The translations under genes and the position numbers were made by a program. This document shows positions 37,161 through 45,775 of a stretch of 64,000 nucleotides of DNA, piece after piece. The first letter of the stretch is position 1, and every line of letters starts with the position of its first letter. The stretch is taken from assembly GCF_001895005.1 (NCBI RefSeq), contig NZ_BCXH01000017.1, positions 1-64,000 on the forward strand, in the 5' to 3' direction. Source of the stretch: Rhodococcus yunnanensis NBRC 103083. Its GTDB lineage: Bacteria > Actinomycetota > Actinomycetes > Mycobacteriales > Mycobacteriaceae. Under the pieces are notes generated by a model. The model was not told where the DNA came from. It made no database searches and saw nothing but the letters and a program-made list of their open reading frames with translations.

Positions 37161-37769
37161 CTATATGTCGGTGGGTACGTCGAACGGCAGCGCATGACCC
37201 AGCACGGCGAACGGCCGTCGATCGCCCGAGAAGGTGAAGTTCCGCAACACGTCCTCGAAGCCGAGTCGTCGGTACAGACGCCACGCACGGTTGCCTTCGT
37301 CCGCGACCTCGGGCGTCGAGAGCAATACGGTGCGCTCGTCGCGCCCGTGGAGGAGTCGGCGCGTCAGTGCGCTGCCGAGTCCGTGTCCCTGCGCATCCGG
37401 TTTGACGTGTAATTCGGTCAGTTCGAAGTAGTCGGACAGCACCTCGTCGACGTGCTCGGCGCTGCATCCGGATCTACGTAGTCCATCGCGAACCTGCTGG
37501 TGCCACCACTGATGTCGTGCTCCGCGGTACCCGTATGCGATGGCAACCATCGGTGCGTCCGAGGTGGGCAGCACGGCTGCCACGCCGCGCCATCCCGGTC
37601 GTGACACGTGTTCGGACCACATGGGTGCGCGATGGTATTCGGTGCCTCGCGGGTAGCCCATGGCCTCGACGTAGATCGCCAGTGCCTCGGGAAGGCGACG
37701 GCGAATTTCCTGGGGGGACAGGTCCACCAGGTAGGGGGTCGTCTCCGCGTCGGTGTCGACTGTTCTCAA
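37161..37769 (-). CDS. GNAT family N-acetyltransferase (Rv2170-like)
   Basis: A 202-residue acetyltransferase. The acetyl-CoA loop appears as VKPDAQGHGLGSALTRRLL, followed by LLSTPEVADEGNRAWRLYRRLGFEDV, the typical C-terminal GNAT strand and helix. The start is TTG at 37769 with AAGGAAAGG upstream. The M. tuberculosis homologue has been reported to acetylate a lysine of isocitrate dehydrogenase, but substrate identity here is unproven. Its promoter region overlaps a perfect LexA box shared with the divergent HEPN gene. Confidence 0.9.
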   Translation of the reverse strand: MRTVDTDAETTPYLVDLSPQEIRRRLPEALAIYVEAMGYPRGTEYHRAPMWSEHVSRPGWRGVAAVLPTSDAPMVAIAYGYRGARHQWWHQQVRDGLRRSGCSAEHVDEVLSDYFELTELHVKPDAQGHGLGSALTRRLLHGRDERTVLLSTPEVADEGNRAWRLYRRLGFEDVLRNFTFSGDRRPFAVLGHALPFDVPTDI

Positions 37770-37776
37770 CCTTTCC

Positions 37777-37807
37777 TTGACTACTTGTCGGTGGGCACAG
37801 CTATATT
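37777..37807 (+). promoter_or_regulatory. Promoter of the HEPN-domain gene
   Basis: TTGACT (37777-37782) and TATATT (37802-37807) are 19 bases apart. The predicted transcription start near 37814 abuts the LexA box at 37815-37830. On the minus strand TATAGC at 37805-37800 may be the -10 of the GNAT gene. Confidence 0.6.
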
Positions 37808-37814
37808 GAATATG

Positions 37815-37830
37815 TCGAACGGATGTTCGA
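37815..37830. promoter_or_regulatory. Perfect LexA (SOS) box
   Basis: TCGAAC-GGAT-GTTCGA is the exact actinobacterial LexA consensus TCGAAC-N4-GTTCGA, palindromic in all 12 positions. It covers the predicted +1 of the HEPN gene and the upstream promoter region of the divergent GNAT gene, so LexA could repress either or both until DNA damage. Confidence 0.88.
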
Positions 37831-37957
37831 TGTCGGTGATCCGGCGATGAGCTCGAGGGAAGCGAGTCTCGCCGGGTTCCGACCTTAGAGCTTCATCATG
37901 GTCCGGGCGTGTCGGAATGTGATCACGTACGGCGTTTCGAACGGGAGGTGTTCGAGT

Positions 37958-38407
37958 ATGGCCACAAAAGTTCTCCATAGCGGTGTACGTCCGCCGGTGT
38001 CGCCTCGTGCCAGGGTGCTCCTGGGTCGAGCCGATGCGTTTCTGTCACGCTCGGTCGGCGCGGCGGACGCAACCGAGCGGTTCCTCGATTGCTACATGGC
38101 CGCGTTGCGCGGTGCGGCTGCTGTTCTCGAAGCGACACCGATATCGCAGTCCCGCGCTCGATCGCGGAGCGCGTGGGTGCTGCTGAGCAAGGCGGCGCCG
38201 GATTTGGACGAGTGGGCGGAGTACTTCGCGGGATTCTCCGCGACTCGCGCGGCGCTGCAGGCAGGATTGTCTCGGTCGATCAGCGAAGGTGATGCGGACG
38301 AGTTCTATCGTGAAGTGGGGCACTTCCTTCATGTCGTGGAGGACCGTATCGGTGCGGATTCTCGGCTGGATCGCTCCGACAGTGCTCGTCGATCGATGAC
38401 TGCGTGA
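37958..38407 (+). CDS. SAV_6107-family HEPN-domain protein under a LexA box
   Basis: A 149-residue all-helical protein that fits the SAV_6107-type HEPN family. The segments VLLGRADAFLSRSV, ERFLDCYMAALRGAAAVLE and WAEYFAGFSATRAALQAG form the bundle. R118-X6-H125 in REVGHFLH matches the HEPN RX4-6H motif that makes the RNase site in active members. The ATG at 37958 follows GGGAGGTG. The 144-base leader starts at a strong promoter overlapped by a perfect SOS box. The gene just precedes the division cluster. RNase activity and a checkpoint role are inference. Confidence 0.86.
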   Translation: MATKVLHSGVRPPVSPRARVLLGRADAFLSRSVGAADATERFLDCYMAALRGAAAVLEATPISQSRARSRSAWVLLSKAAPDLDEWAEYFAGFSATRAALQAGLSRSISEGDADEFYREVGHFLHVVEDRIGADSRLDRSDSARRSMTA

Positions 38408-38623
38408 CGTGCGTCGCCCCCGGGCCGGTCGGTCCGAGGTAGTTCGACATGGTGTTCTGTCCCTCACGCGGCCAAACTTCGAACTTTCTCAGGAACACAT
38501 CGACCGAGTAGGTGGTAAGCAGGCGATTCTGCTCGTATTATTGACAGCAGGTAGCCGCCAAGGTCAGCTTCCCGTCGTTTCGCATCCGAAATGACTTTCA
38601 ATATCTGTGCAGGGGGAGGTACC

Positions 38624-39064
38624 GTGCCACTCTCCGAGCACGAGCAGCGCATGCTCGACCAGATCGAGAGCGCTCTCTACGCCGAGGATCCCAAGTTCGC
38701 TTCTCACGTCCGAAGTGGACGCATGCGTACGGCATCGAGCAAGCGCCGCTTTCAAGCGGCGGCTGTTTTCGTGCTGGGGCTTGTTCTTCTCATTGCCGGG
38801 CTGGCTCTGCCCTTCAAGCCCGGTGGTTTTCCGGTGGTCAGCCTCGTCGGCTTCGTCTTCATGTTCGGTGCGGGTGTTCTCTTCATTCTCGGGGGATCCC
38901 GTAAGGGTGCCCCCGCGGGCAAGGGCGACGCGACAGCCGAAAACGGGTCCGAGCAATCCGGCAGGCCTCGAAGCGGGGGCAACAAGCCGAAGTCCGGCCG
39001 TAAAGGCGGTGGCTTCACATCTCGCATGGAAGATCGATTCCGGCGGCGGTTCGAACAAGAGTGA
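38624..39064 (+). CDS. DUF3040 membrane protein (Rv2169c-like)
   Basis: A 146-residue protein with the DUF3040 opening PLSEHEQRMLDQIESALYAEDPKFA, two membrane helices (AAVFVLGLVLLIAGLALPF and VVSLVGFVFMFGAGVLFILG) and a basic Gly/Lys/Arg-rich tail. The GTG at 38624 has GGGGGAGGT upstream. The family is widespread in Actinobacteria just before mraZ and its function is unknown to me. The 216 bases upstream contain a TTGACA near 38541, a possible -35 without a convincing -10. Confidence 0.9.
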   Translation: MPLSEHEQRMLDQIESALYAEDPKFASHVRSGRMRTASSKRRFQAAAVFVLGLVLLIAGLALPFKPGGFPVVSLVGFVFMFGAGVLFILGGSRKGAPAGKGDATAENGSEQSGRPRSGGNKPKSGRKGGGFTSRMEDRFRRRFEQE

Positions 39065-39120
39065 TCACGATGTGTGATGTCGACGCCGTTCGGCGTATGG
39101 CCTCGCACGCCGTGAATCCG

Positions 39121-39236
39121 TAAACCGAAGTTCACGAACACCGAAGTTCAAGAACACCGAAGCGGTGCCCACAGATTGTGGGCACCGCTTCGGTGTTTGT
39201 GCTGTCTGAGTGTTCGTGCTGTCTGGGTGTCGCCCG
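39121..39236 (+). repeat. Short direct repeats around the DUF3040 terminator
   Basis: CCGAAGTTCA-(C/A)GAACA occurs at 39125-39141 and again from 39141, with a partial third copy that forms the left arm of the terminator. To its right TGTTTGTGCTGTCTGAGTG is followed by TGTTCGTGCTGTCTGGGTG. The repeats are not coding. Confidence 0.6.
39153..39201 (+). terminator. Strong terminator after DUF3040 gene
   Basis: AACACCGAAGCGGTGCCC (39153-39170) pairs without mismatch with GGGCACCGCTTCGGTGTT (39180-39197). The stem extends inward by ACA/TGT around a GAT loop, giving 21 bp, and TTTGTGCTG follows. It separates the upstream gene from the mraZ promoter. Confidence 0.9.
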
Positions 39237-39301
39237 TCTGTCCGGAGTCGAGCGTTCTCGGGTGCATTCCCCGAGCCTGATTCGTGTGGTTCACGCCGGA
39301 T

Positions 39302-39325
39302 CCCCACTTCCCCCCACTGTGCCCA
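39302..39325 (-). promoter_or_regulatory. Distal cluster of three MraZ-type boxes
   Basis: NCCCA words at 39302-39306, 39312-39316 and 39321-39325 read as TGGGN on the minus strand with periods of 10 and 9 bases. This resembles the MraZ operator, but it lies about 240 bases upstream of mraZ and in reverse orientation. Confidence 0.4.
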
Positions 39326-39435
39326 CGCCGATGATCAGTGCGGTGGTCCAGCTGTTTTCGACCTGCGCTTTCGCGATCCTGGGCGTCTCCGATGACGCCG
39401 GAATCGTGAGGTTTCGGGTTCGCTGTCAAAATTTC

Positions 39436-39450
39436 CCCCACCTCACCCCA
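39436..39450 (-). promoter_or_regulatory. Middle pair of MraZ-type boxes
   Basis: CCCCA at 39436-39440 and 39446-39450 are TGGGG boxes on the minus strand with a period of exactly 10 bases, matching the spacing of the promoter-proximal operator. Confidence 0.4.
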
Positions 39451-39504
39451 CTGTCTCGAGCTGGACTTTTGTCACTCCTCACAGAAGTTGTCACCTCTTC
39501 GGGG

Positions 39505-39536
39505 TTGAAGGTGGGTGAAAGTGGGGTAAAGTGGTG
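39505..39536 (+). promoter_or_regulatory. mraZ promoter overlapped by three MraZ boxes
   Basis: TGGGT (39512), TGGGG (39522) and TGGTG (39532) repeat with a period of exactly 10 bases. This is the TGGGN-N5 arrangement bound by MraZ in other bacteria. A promoter TTGAAG (39505-39510), 16-base spacer, TAAAGT (39527-39532) runs through the same bases, so bound MraZ would block RNA polymerase and repress its own operon. Transcription would start near 39539. Confidence 0.75.
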
Positions 39537-39566
39537 GAAGCGATCGAGCGCGAGTGGAGGTGTCGA

Positions 39567-39998
39567 GTGTTCCTCGGTACCTATACGCCCAAGCTCGACG
39601 ACAAGGGGCGGCTGACATTGCCGGCGAAGTTTCGTGAAGCACTCTCGGGAGGTGTGATGGTGAGCAAAGGGCAGGATCACAGCCTCGCTGTCTACACCCG
39701 CGAGGAGTTCGCCGAGAGAGTCAGAAAACTCACCGAGGCATCTCGGTCCAATCCTGTCGCTCGCTCCTACATCCGGCAGTTGGGTGCGGGTACCGATGAG
39801 CAGCAAGTCGACGGCCAAGGGCGGATCACGCTCAGTGGTGAGCATCGGCGTTACGCCAATCTCGAGCGCAACGTCGTCGTCAACGGTTCGATCGAGTTCA
39901 TCGAGATCTGGAACGAGGACGCGTGGACTCGCTACTCCACCGAGAGCGAGCAGAGTTTCTCCGACGCGTTCGACGAGTCCCTCGGAGGAATCTTGTAG
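39567..39998 (+). CDS. mraZ: Transcriptional regulator MraZ
   Basis: A 143-residue protein of two tandem SpoVT/AbrB-type units. The first is [23 protein letters not shown] and the second [19 protein letters not shown], each with the conserved D-GR-T/I motif. MraZ forms a ring that binds TGGGN repeats and represses the division and cell-wall operon. The GTG at 39567 follows GGAGGTGTCGA, and longer in-frame starts would lie within the operator. It opens the dcw cluster. Confidence 0.96.
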   Translation: MFLGTYTPKLDDKGRLTLPAKFREALSGGVMVSKGQDHSLAVYTREEFAERVRKLTEASRSNPVARSYIRQLGAGTDEQQVDGQGRITLSGEHRRYANLERNVVVNGSIEFIEIWNEDAWTRYSTESEQSFSDAFDESLGGIL

Positions 39999-40040
39999 CC
40001 CCTTCGATCACATGCCGAGTGCCGCGAGGCCTCTGCCCGA

Positions 40041-40115
40041 TCAGAACCCTGACGTTCTTCCCCAACGCCAGGTTTCGCAGATCAGGACCCTGACGTTCTT
40101 CCCCAACGCCAGGTT
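40041..40115 (+). repeat. Tandem 34-base repeats forming two hairpins between mraZ and rsmH
   Basis: Two nearly identical copies (40041-40074 and 40082-40115, period 41) contain CCTGACGTT and AACGCCAGG arms that pair with one mismatch around a CTTCCCC loop. Together they place two consecutive RNA hairpins in the 213-base spacer between mraZ and rsmH. No T-run follows, so they are not simple terminators. Confidence 0.75.
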
Positions 40116-40211
40116 CCCTATCGGACAGGGACCTCGAAGCATTCAGCCCATCATCGATCGACCAGCTCGCCATCGGTCAGGCGAGCAGAAGCAAGACCGG
40201 GAGGAATCATT

Positions 40212-41261
40212 GTGGAAGGCGAAGAATCGCCCGCCCCGGATAGCGCTCCCGAACCATCCGACACTTCGGAGAATTCAACGAATGCCGCCGCGCCGAAGCA
40301 TATTCCGGTGCGGCTGGGTCGCGCGGACGAACTTCTGGGACCTGCACTCATCGCCGCACGCGAGCGGGGCGACGGCGGTGTGATGATCGACGCGACCCTC
40401 GGGCTCGGTGGACACTCGGAGCACTTTCTCCGCACCTATCCGGACATGAGGCTCATCGGCCTCGATCGAGATCCCATGGCGCTCGTGCTCGCCGGCCGCC
40501 GACTCGCCGAGTTCGCCGACAGAACCACCTTCGTTCACACGACGTACGACGGCATCGACGTCGCGCTGGAGCACGCTGGATTGTCGGAATACGAGTCGGT
40601 CGACGCGATCCTGTTCGACCTCGGTGTCTCGTCGATGCAGCTCGACGAAGCCGACCGGGGTTTCGCGTACTCGGTCGACGCGCCACTCGACATGCGCATG
40701 GACCCGACGGTCGGTATCACCGCCGCCGATGTGCTCAACACGTACAGTCACGGCGACATCGCGCGTGTGCTCAGCACGTACGGCGAGGAGCGGTTCGCAG
40801 GTCGAATCGCATCGGCCGTTCTGCGTCGCCGTGAAACGACTCCCTTCACGACGAGCGGTCCCCTGGTCGAGTTGTTGTACCAGTCGATCCCGGCGGCTAC
40901 TCGTCGTACCGGTGGGCATCCCGCCAAGCGGACCTTTCAAGCTCTTCGCATCGAAGTCAACGGTGAACTCGATTCGCTCGAAAAGGCCGTTCCAGCAGGG
41001 CTGGATTCTCTGGCGGTCGGCGGGCGAGTGGTGTTCATGTCCTACCAATCCTTGGAGGATCGAGTCGTCAAGAAAGATCTGGCGCCTCGGATCAAATCGA
41101 GATCGCCCGAGGGACTTCCGGTCGAATTACCCGGCATGGGGCCGGAATTCACGATGTTGACTCGGGGAGCAGAACGAGCCTCGGATCAGGAAATCGAAGA
41201 GAATCCGCGTTCGGCGCCGGTGCGCCTGCGTGCAGCCGAGCGAATTGCGAGGAGAGCCTAA
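40212..41261 (+). CDS. rsmH: 16S rRNA (cytosine-1402-N4)-methyltransferase (RsmH)
   Basis: A 349-residue SAM-dependent methyltransferase that methylates C1402 in the decoding site. The SAM motif is [36 protein letters not shown] and [16 protein letters not shown] are RsmH signatures. An acidic low-complexity N-terminus precedes the core. The GTG at 40212 follows GGGAGGAATC. Its TAA overlaps the next ATG by one base (TAATG). Confidence 0.96.
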   Translation: MEGEESPAPDSAPEPSDTSENSTNAAAPKHIPVRLGRADELLGPALIAARERGDGGVMIDATLGLGGHSEHFLRTYPDMRLIGLDRDPMALVLAGRRLAEFADRTTFVHTTYDGIDVALEHAGLSEYESVDAILFDLGVSSMQLDEADRGFAYSVDAPLDMRMDPTVGITAADVLNTYSHGDIARVLSTYGEERFAGRIASAVLRRRETTPFTTSGPLVELLYQSIPAATRRTGGHPAKRTFQALRIEVNGELDSLEKAVPAGLDSLAVGGRVVFMSYQSLEDRVVKKDLAPRIKSRSPEGLPVELPGMGPEFTMLTRGAERASDQEIEENPRSAPVRLRAAERIARRA

Positions 41262-41989
41262 TGACTGTCACCGCGAGTTCTGTTGGAACTCGACGCACTC
41301 GTCGGAACAGAACTTCGTCCGAGGACGGATCTCCACGCTCGGGTGCCGCGTTGCGCGCGTACGAGCGCCGGCAGCAACGCGTCAGCGAGCATTCCGGCGA
41401 TCTCGTGCCGACCAGTCATGGGGCTGCACGAATCTCGTTGTCGAGCGCTTCCCTTGCCGCCCGTATTCCCTTCGTCGCGTTGATCATCGGCCTGTTGACG
41501 CTCGGGCTCGGACTCACCCTGCTGCTCACGACACGCTCGGCCGGAGATTCGTACGAACTCAGTGACGCCAAGCTGTACAACGAGCGTCTTGTTCAGCAGA
41601 GTGCATCGCTCCAGCGTGACGTCGAATTGGCGGATTCCGCACCGGAACTCGCACGAAAGGCTGCGGAACTCGGCATGGTTCCTGCAGCCAACGCGGCGCG
41701 CATCGTCGTGGCTCCCGGCGGATCGGTGCAGATCATCGGCGAGCCCGCTCCCGCGGCAGGTAAGCCCGTCGCACCATTGGATCCACCGACATCGCAGTCG
41801 GTTTCGCAGCAGGCGACCGGTACCCAGACAACTCCCCGTGCCGCATCGGCGCCGCCACCCGCATCCGCGGCATCGTCTGCGGCATCCGCCACGCCGAACG
41901 CATCCAATAACGCTCTCGCAGGGGCTTCCGGTGAACAATTGGTTCCCATGAGTACTCCGTCGGCCGGCCCAACGGGTAACCGGCAGTGA
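41261..41989 (+). CDS. ftsL: FtsL-like septal protein (Rv2164c position)
   Basis: A 242-residue bitopic membrane protein: a basic cytoplasmic N-terminus, one membrane helix (FVALIIGLLTLGLGLTLLL), a short leucine-zipper-like coiled coil (LYNERLVQQSASLQRDVELADS) and a long Ala/Pro/Ser-rich periplasmic tail. The plan and its place between rsmH and ftsI identify it as the actinobacterial FtsL equivalent, which links FtsQ and FtsI/FtsW. The tail is longer than in classical FtsL. The start is the ATG in the TAATG overlap. Confidence 0.88.
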   Translation: MTVTASSVGTRRTRRNRTSSEDGSPRSGAALRAYERRQQRVSEHSGDLVPTSHGAARISLSSASLAARIPFVALIIGLLTLGLGLTLLLTTRSAGDSYELSDAKLYNERLVQQSASLQRDVELADSAPELARKAAELGMVPAANAARIVVAPGGSVQIIGEPAPAAGKPVAPLDPPTSQSVSQQATGTQTTPRAASAPPPASAASSAASATPNASNNALAGASGEQLVPMSTPSAGPTGNRQ

Positions 41990-42023
41990 CACGGCCGGGA
42001 GCAGAGCCGGTAGGTACGAGCCG

Positions 42024-43973
42024 ATGAAGCCGACTACCGGAGCTCCTCGTCGTACATCCTTGCCGCGCAACACATCCGGAGGTCGACGTCCCCGCGATGA
42101 TGCGCGGGGACGACCGAGGTCACCGCGCAGTTCGGCACGTCCGCCACGCCCGCCCGCAGGCGGAAGGTTCGACGCCTCGTCCTTCGGGTTTCGTCACGGA
42201 CTCGGGCGCTGGCTGATGTTCGGGGTACTGGCCGTAGTCGCCTTGCAATTGTTGTGGATCATGGGGATCAACGGTCCGCGGCTGTCGGCCGAGGCGGCGT
42301 CGCAGCGGACCACCACCTTGGTGGATCCCGCTCAGCGAGGGGCGATCACGGACCGCAACGGAAAGCCGATCGCCTTCACGATGGAAGCGAAGGCACTCAC
42401 CTTTCAGCCGGTTCGTGTCCGCAAGGAACTCGACGAGGCCCGTGCGAAGGACCCGTCGAAGCCGGCGACCGACGATCGGCTGAAGGCGATCGCCGCAGGC
42501 ATTCACGACGCACTCGGTGATGTCGCGAACGAGAAGGACATTCTTGCGAAATTGAAGAGCGAGGACACATTCGCCTACCTGGTCAGGGGAGTGGACTCGA
42601 CGACGGCAACCGAAATCAGCGAAGAGTTCGAAGAGGTCGGTCTCGAACGCCAGGACATACGCGAGTACCCCGGTGGCTCGCTGGCGGCGAACATCGTCGG
42701 CGCCACGGGTTGGGACGGTCACGGCCTGCTGGGTTTGGAGGATTCACTCGATTCCTCGCTCGCTGGAACTGACGGGTCCGAGACGTACGACAGAGGCTCC
42801 GACGGTGCGGTCATTCCAGGCAGCTGGCGAGACAAACAGACGGCGGTGAACGGGTCGAGCGTCGAGTTGACCATCGACTCGGACCTGCAGTACTACGTCC
42901 AGCAGCAAGTTCAGTTGGCCAAGGACCTCTCGGGTGCAAAGAACGCGTCGGCGTTCGTGCAGGACGCACATACAGGTGAGGTTCTGGCGATGTCGAACGA
43001 CAACACGTTCAATCCGGGGATCGGTGTCGGCAACAACGACAAGAACAAGGAGATGGGCAATCTCGCCGTGTCCACTCCGTTCGAGCCGGGTTCGGTGAAC
43101 AAGATCATCACTGCCGCCGCGGCAATCGAGTACGGGCTCACGACTCCGGACGAGGTGCTCCAGGTTCCCGGCAACATCTTCATGTCCGGGGTGTCGGTGA
43201 AGGACGCGTGGGAACACGGAGTGGTTCCGTACACCTCGACCGGCGTGTTCGGTAAGTCGTCGAACGTCGGAACGTTGATGCTGGCGCAGCGAGTCGGCGA
43301 GGATCGCTTCGCGGACATGCTGTCTCGATTCGGGCTCGGACAACGCAGCGACGTCGGTCTGCCGGGGGAGAGTGCAGGAAACGTGCCGAGCCGCGATCAG
43401 TGGTCCGGCGGCACGTTCGCCAATCTCCCTATCGGACAGGGATTGTCGATGACCCTGTTGCAGATGACGGCGATGTACCAGGCGATTGCCAACGACGGGA
43501 TGCGTATTCCGCCGAGGATCGTCCGCTCGACCATCGGTCCCGACGGAAACAGGACGGAGACCGAGCAGCCGGAGGGCGTCTACGTCGTCAGCCCTCAGAC
43601 GGCAGCCACGGTCCGAGACATGTTCCGTGCGGTCACTCAGGACGACACCGGGAATCAACGCGGCACCGGTGTCGCTGCGGGCGTCGACGGTTATCAGATC
43701 AGCGGCAAGACCGGGACTGCGCAGCAGGTGGATCCTGAATGCAAGTGCTACTCGAACTCGAACTACTGGATCACGTTCGCCGGTATCGCACCCGCTGACG
43801 ATCCCCGGTATGTGATCGGAATCATGCTGGACGCTCCGACTCGTAGTGCAGATGGTTCGGGTGGTCAGTCCGCTGCACCGCTGTTCCACAACATCGCCAG
43901 CTGGATGCTGCAGCGAGACAGTGTTCCGCTGTCCGCCGACCCGGGTCGCAGGTTGGTGCTCCAGGCCGACTGA
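42024..43973 (+). CDS. ftsI: Septal peptidoglycan transpeptidase FtsI (PBP3/PbpB)
   Basis: A 649-residue class B penicillin-binding protein that crosslinks septal peptidoglycan with FtsW. It has a basic Pro-rich cytoplasmic tail of about 60 residues, a membrane helix at 60-82 and a dimerisation domain beginning RGAITDRNGKPIA. The transpeptidase carries S357-V-N-K, SSN (412-414) and KTG (562-564). I see no PASTA domain. The ATG is at 42024. About 200 bases separate it from murE. Confidence 0.96.
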   Translation: MKPTTGAPRRTSLPRNTSGGRRPRDDARGRPRSPRSSARPPRPPAGGRFDASSFGFRHGLGRWLMFGVLAVVALQLLWIMGINGPRLSAEAASQRTTTLVDPAQRGAITDRNGKPIAFTMEAKALTFQPVRVRKELDEARAKDPSKPATDDRLKAIAAGIHDALGDVANEKDILAKLKSEDTFAYLVRGVDSTTATEISEEFEEVGLERQDIREYPGGSLAANIVGATGWDGHGLLGLEDSLDSSLAGTDGSETYDRGSDGAVIPGSWRDKQTAVNGSSVELTIDSDLQYYVQQQVQLAKDLSGAKNASAFVQDAHTGEVLAMSNDNTFNPGIGVGNNDKNKEMGNLAVSTPFEPGSVNKIITAAAAIEYGLTTPDEVLQVPGNIFMSGVSVKDAWEHGVVPYTSTGVFGKSSNVGTLMLAQRVGEDRFADMLSRFGLGQRSDVGLPGESAGNVPSRDQWSGGTFANLPIGQGLSMTLLQMTAMYQAIANDGMRIPPRIVRSTIGPDGNRTETEQPEGVYVVSPQTAATVRDMFRAVTQDDTGNQRGTGVAAGVDGYQISGKTGTAQQVDPECKCYSNSNYWITFAGIAPADDPRYVIGIMLDAPTRSADGSGGQSAAPLFHNIASWMLQRDSVPLSADPGRRLVLQAD

Positions 43974-44176
43974 CGCTCGGCGGGCCCCAAAACCGAACGT
44001 GCTGTTCCGATCACGATCGGGCATCGGACGGTCTCCCGTGTCCATCCGCCGAGAGACTCGCCGGTAACCTGACTCGTCGGCCCTGTCCGGACATCGACGT
44101 CATCGGCGTCGGGTCCGTGTCGGGAATCGGCACCGTCGACGTGACCATCTCCACTTCTCGAGCAGGAAGGAGCACA

Positions 44177-45775
44177 GTGTCTGTGCCAGCAGCACCGCAG
44201 CCTGCTCCGTCGGATTCTCGTCCCGCCCGGCCACCGGAAACCACGGTCGACGAGATCGCATCGGCGTCGGGTGCCTGGGTGGTGCCGGGGGGACCGTCGG
44301 ACCCTCGGCTCGTGACCGGTGTCGACCTTCGAGCGCAAGGTATTCGGCCGGGGGACCTCTTCGCCGCGCTACCCGGTGCATCGGTGCACGGCGCCACCTT
44401 CGTCGGTGATGCGCTAGGGCTCGGCGCGGTGGCAGTTCTGACCGACCCGGCCGGGTTGCAGATCATGCAGGCGGCGTCGGCAGAGCTGCCGGTACCCGTC
44501 CTGGTGCACGATGCTCCGCGCAGCGTGCTCGGCACGGTCTCTGCACTCGTCTACGGCAACCCGTCCGCGCAGATGACGGTCATCGGGATCACCGGCACAT
44601 CGGGGAAGACCACCACGTCCTATCTCCTCGAGGCAGCACTGACCGCGGCAGGCAGAACCACCGGTCTGATCGGGACGATCGAGACCAAGATCGCCGGAGC
44701 TCGTGTTCCGAGCGCTCTCACCACACCCGAGGCTCCACGGCTGCACGCCTTGTTCGCCGTGATGCTCGAACACGGGATCGACACCGTTGTCATGGAAGTG
44801 TCCAGTCACGCACTCACCCTCGGCCGCGTCGACGGGACCGTGTTCGCAGTCGGTGCGTTCACCAATCTGTCGCAGGACCACCTCGACTTCCACGACTCGC
44901 TGGAGGACTACTTCCAAGCCAAGAGTCGCTTGTTCGCTTCGGAATCGGCGGTGCACAGCCGGTCGGCCGTGGTGTGCACCGACGACGTCTGGGGAAAGCG
45001 AATGGCGGAGATCGCGGCTGCCGCCGGATCTGCCGTCGTGACTGCCTCCGTGTCCGGCGGCTCCGATTGGACGGTCTCCGACGCGACGACACTGCAGGAC
45101 GGGACACAGACATTCTCGATCGTCGATCCCACCGGCACGACGCATCCGGCATCGATTCGGCTTCCGGGGCGATACAACATCGCCAATGCAGTGTTGGCTA
45201 CGGCGACATGCTCGGCGGCAGGCGTCGATATCGAGCGTGCGATCAGCGGCATGGCGTCGGTCGACGTCCCGGGCCGAGTGCAGCGCATTTCGCGAGGACA
45301 GGACTTTCTCGCTGTTGTCGACTACGCGCACAAACCGGCTGCGGTCGAGGCAGTCATCGACACCTTGCGTCAACAGACTCGCGGCCGGATCGCGGTCGTG
45401 CTCGGCGCAGGCGGCGATCGCGACACCGGCAAGCGCGCGCTGATGGGTGCAGCCGGTGCACGTGGCGCGGACCTACTGGTCATCACCGACGACAATCCCC
45501 GATCGGAGGATCCGGGATCGATCCGCGAGGCCGTCGCGGCGGGGGCGTACGCGGTGGATGCGTCGGTTCGGGGTGAGATCCGCACCGTGGACGGGCGTGC
45601 CCGGGCGATCGACGAGGCGGTCGCATGGGCGCGGGCAGGCGACGTCGTGCTCGTTGCAGGCAAAGGGCACGAGACCGGCCAGGAAGTTGCGGGCGTCAAG
45701 CACCCGTTCGACGACAGGCAGGTCCTCGCCGAAGCAATCGATCGCAAGAACGCAGAATCCGGAGAGCAATCGTGA
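44177..45775 (+). CDS. murE: UDP-MurNAc-tripeptide synthetase (MurE), meso-DAP type
   Basis: Adds the third stem residue to UDP-MurNAc-L-Ala-D-Glu. The 532-residue protein has the ATP loop GITGTSGKTTTSYLL and the C-terminal DNPR motif (TDDNPRSEDP), which selects meso-diaminopimelate over lysine. The GTG at 44177 follows AGGAAGGAG, and an in-frame GTG two codons on is an alternative. Its stop overlaps the murF start (GTGA). The spacer 43974-44176 shows no further gene. Confidence 0.96.
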   Translation: MSVPAAPQPAPSDSRPARPPETTVDEIASASGAWVVPGGPSDPRLVTGVDLRAQGIRPGDLFAALPGASVHGATFVGDALGLGAVAVLTDPAGLQIMQAASAELPVPVLVHDAPRSVLGTVSALVYGNPSAQMTVIGITGTSGKTTTSYLLEAALTAAGRTTGLIGTIETKIAGARVPSALTTPEAPRLHALFAVMLEHGIDTVVMEVSSHALTLGRVDGTVFAVGAFTNLSQDHLDFHDSLEDYFQAKSRLFASESAVHSRSAVVCTDDVWGKRMAEIAAAAGSAVVTASVSGGSDWTVSDATTLQDGTQTFSIVDPTGTTHPASIRLPGRYNIANAVLATATCSAAGVDIERAISGMASVDVPGRVQRISRGQDFLAVVDYAHKPAAVEAVIDTLRQQTRGRIAVVLGAGGDRDTGKRALMGAAGARGADLLVITDDNPRSEDPGSIREAVAAGAYAVDASVRGEIRTVDGRARAIDEAVAWARAGDVVLVAGKGHETGQEVAGVKHPFDDRQVLAEAIDRKNAESGEQS

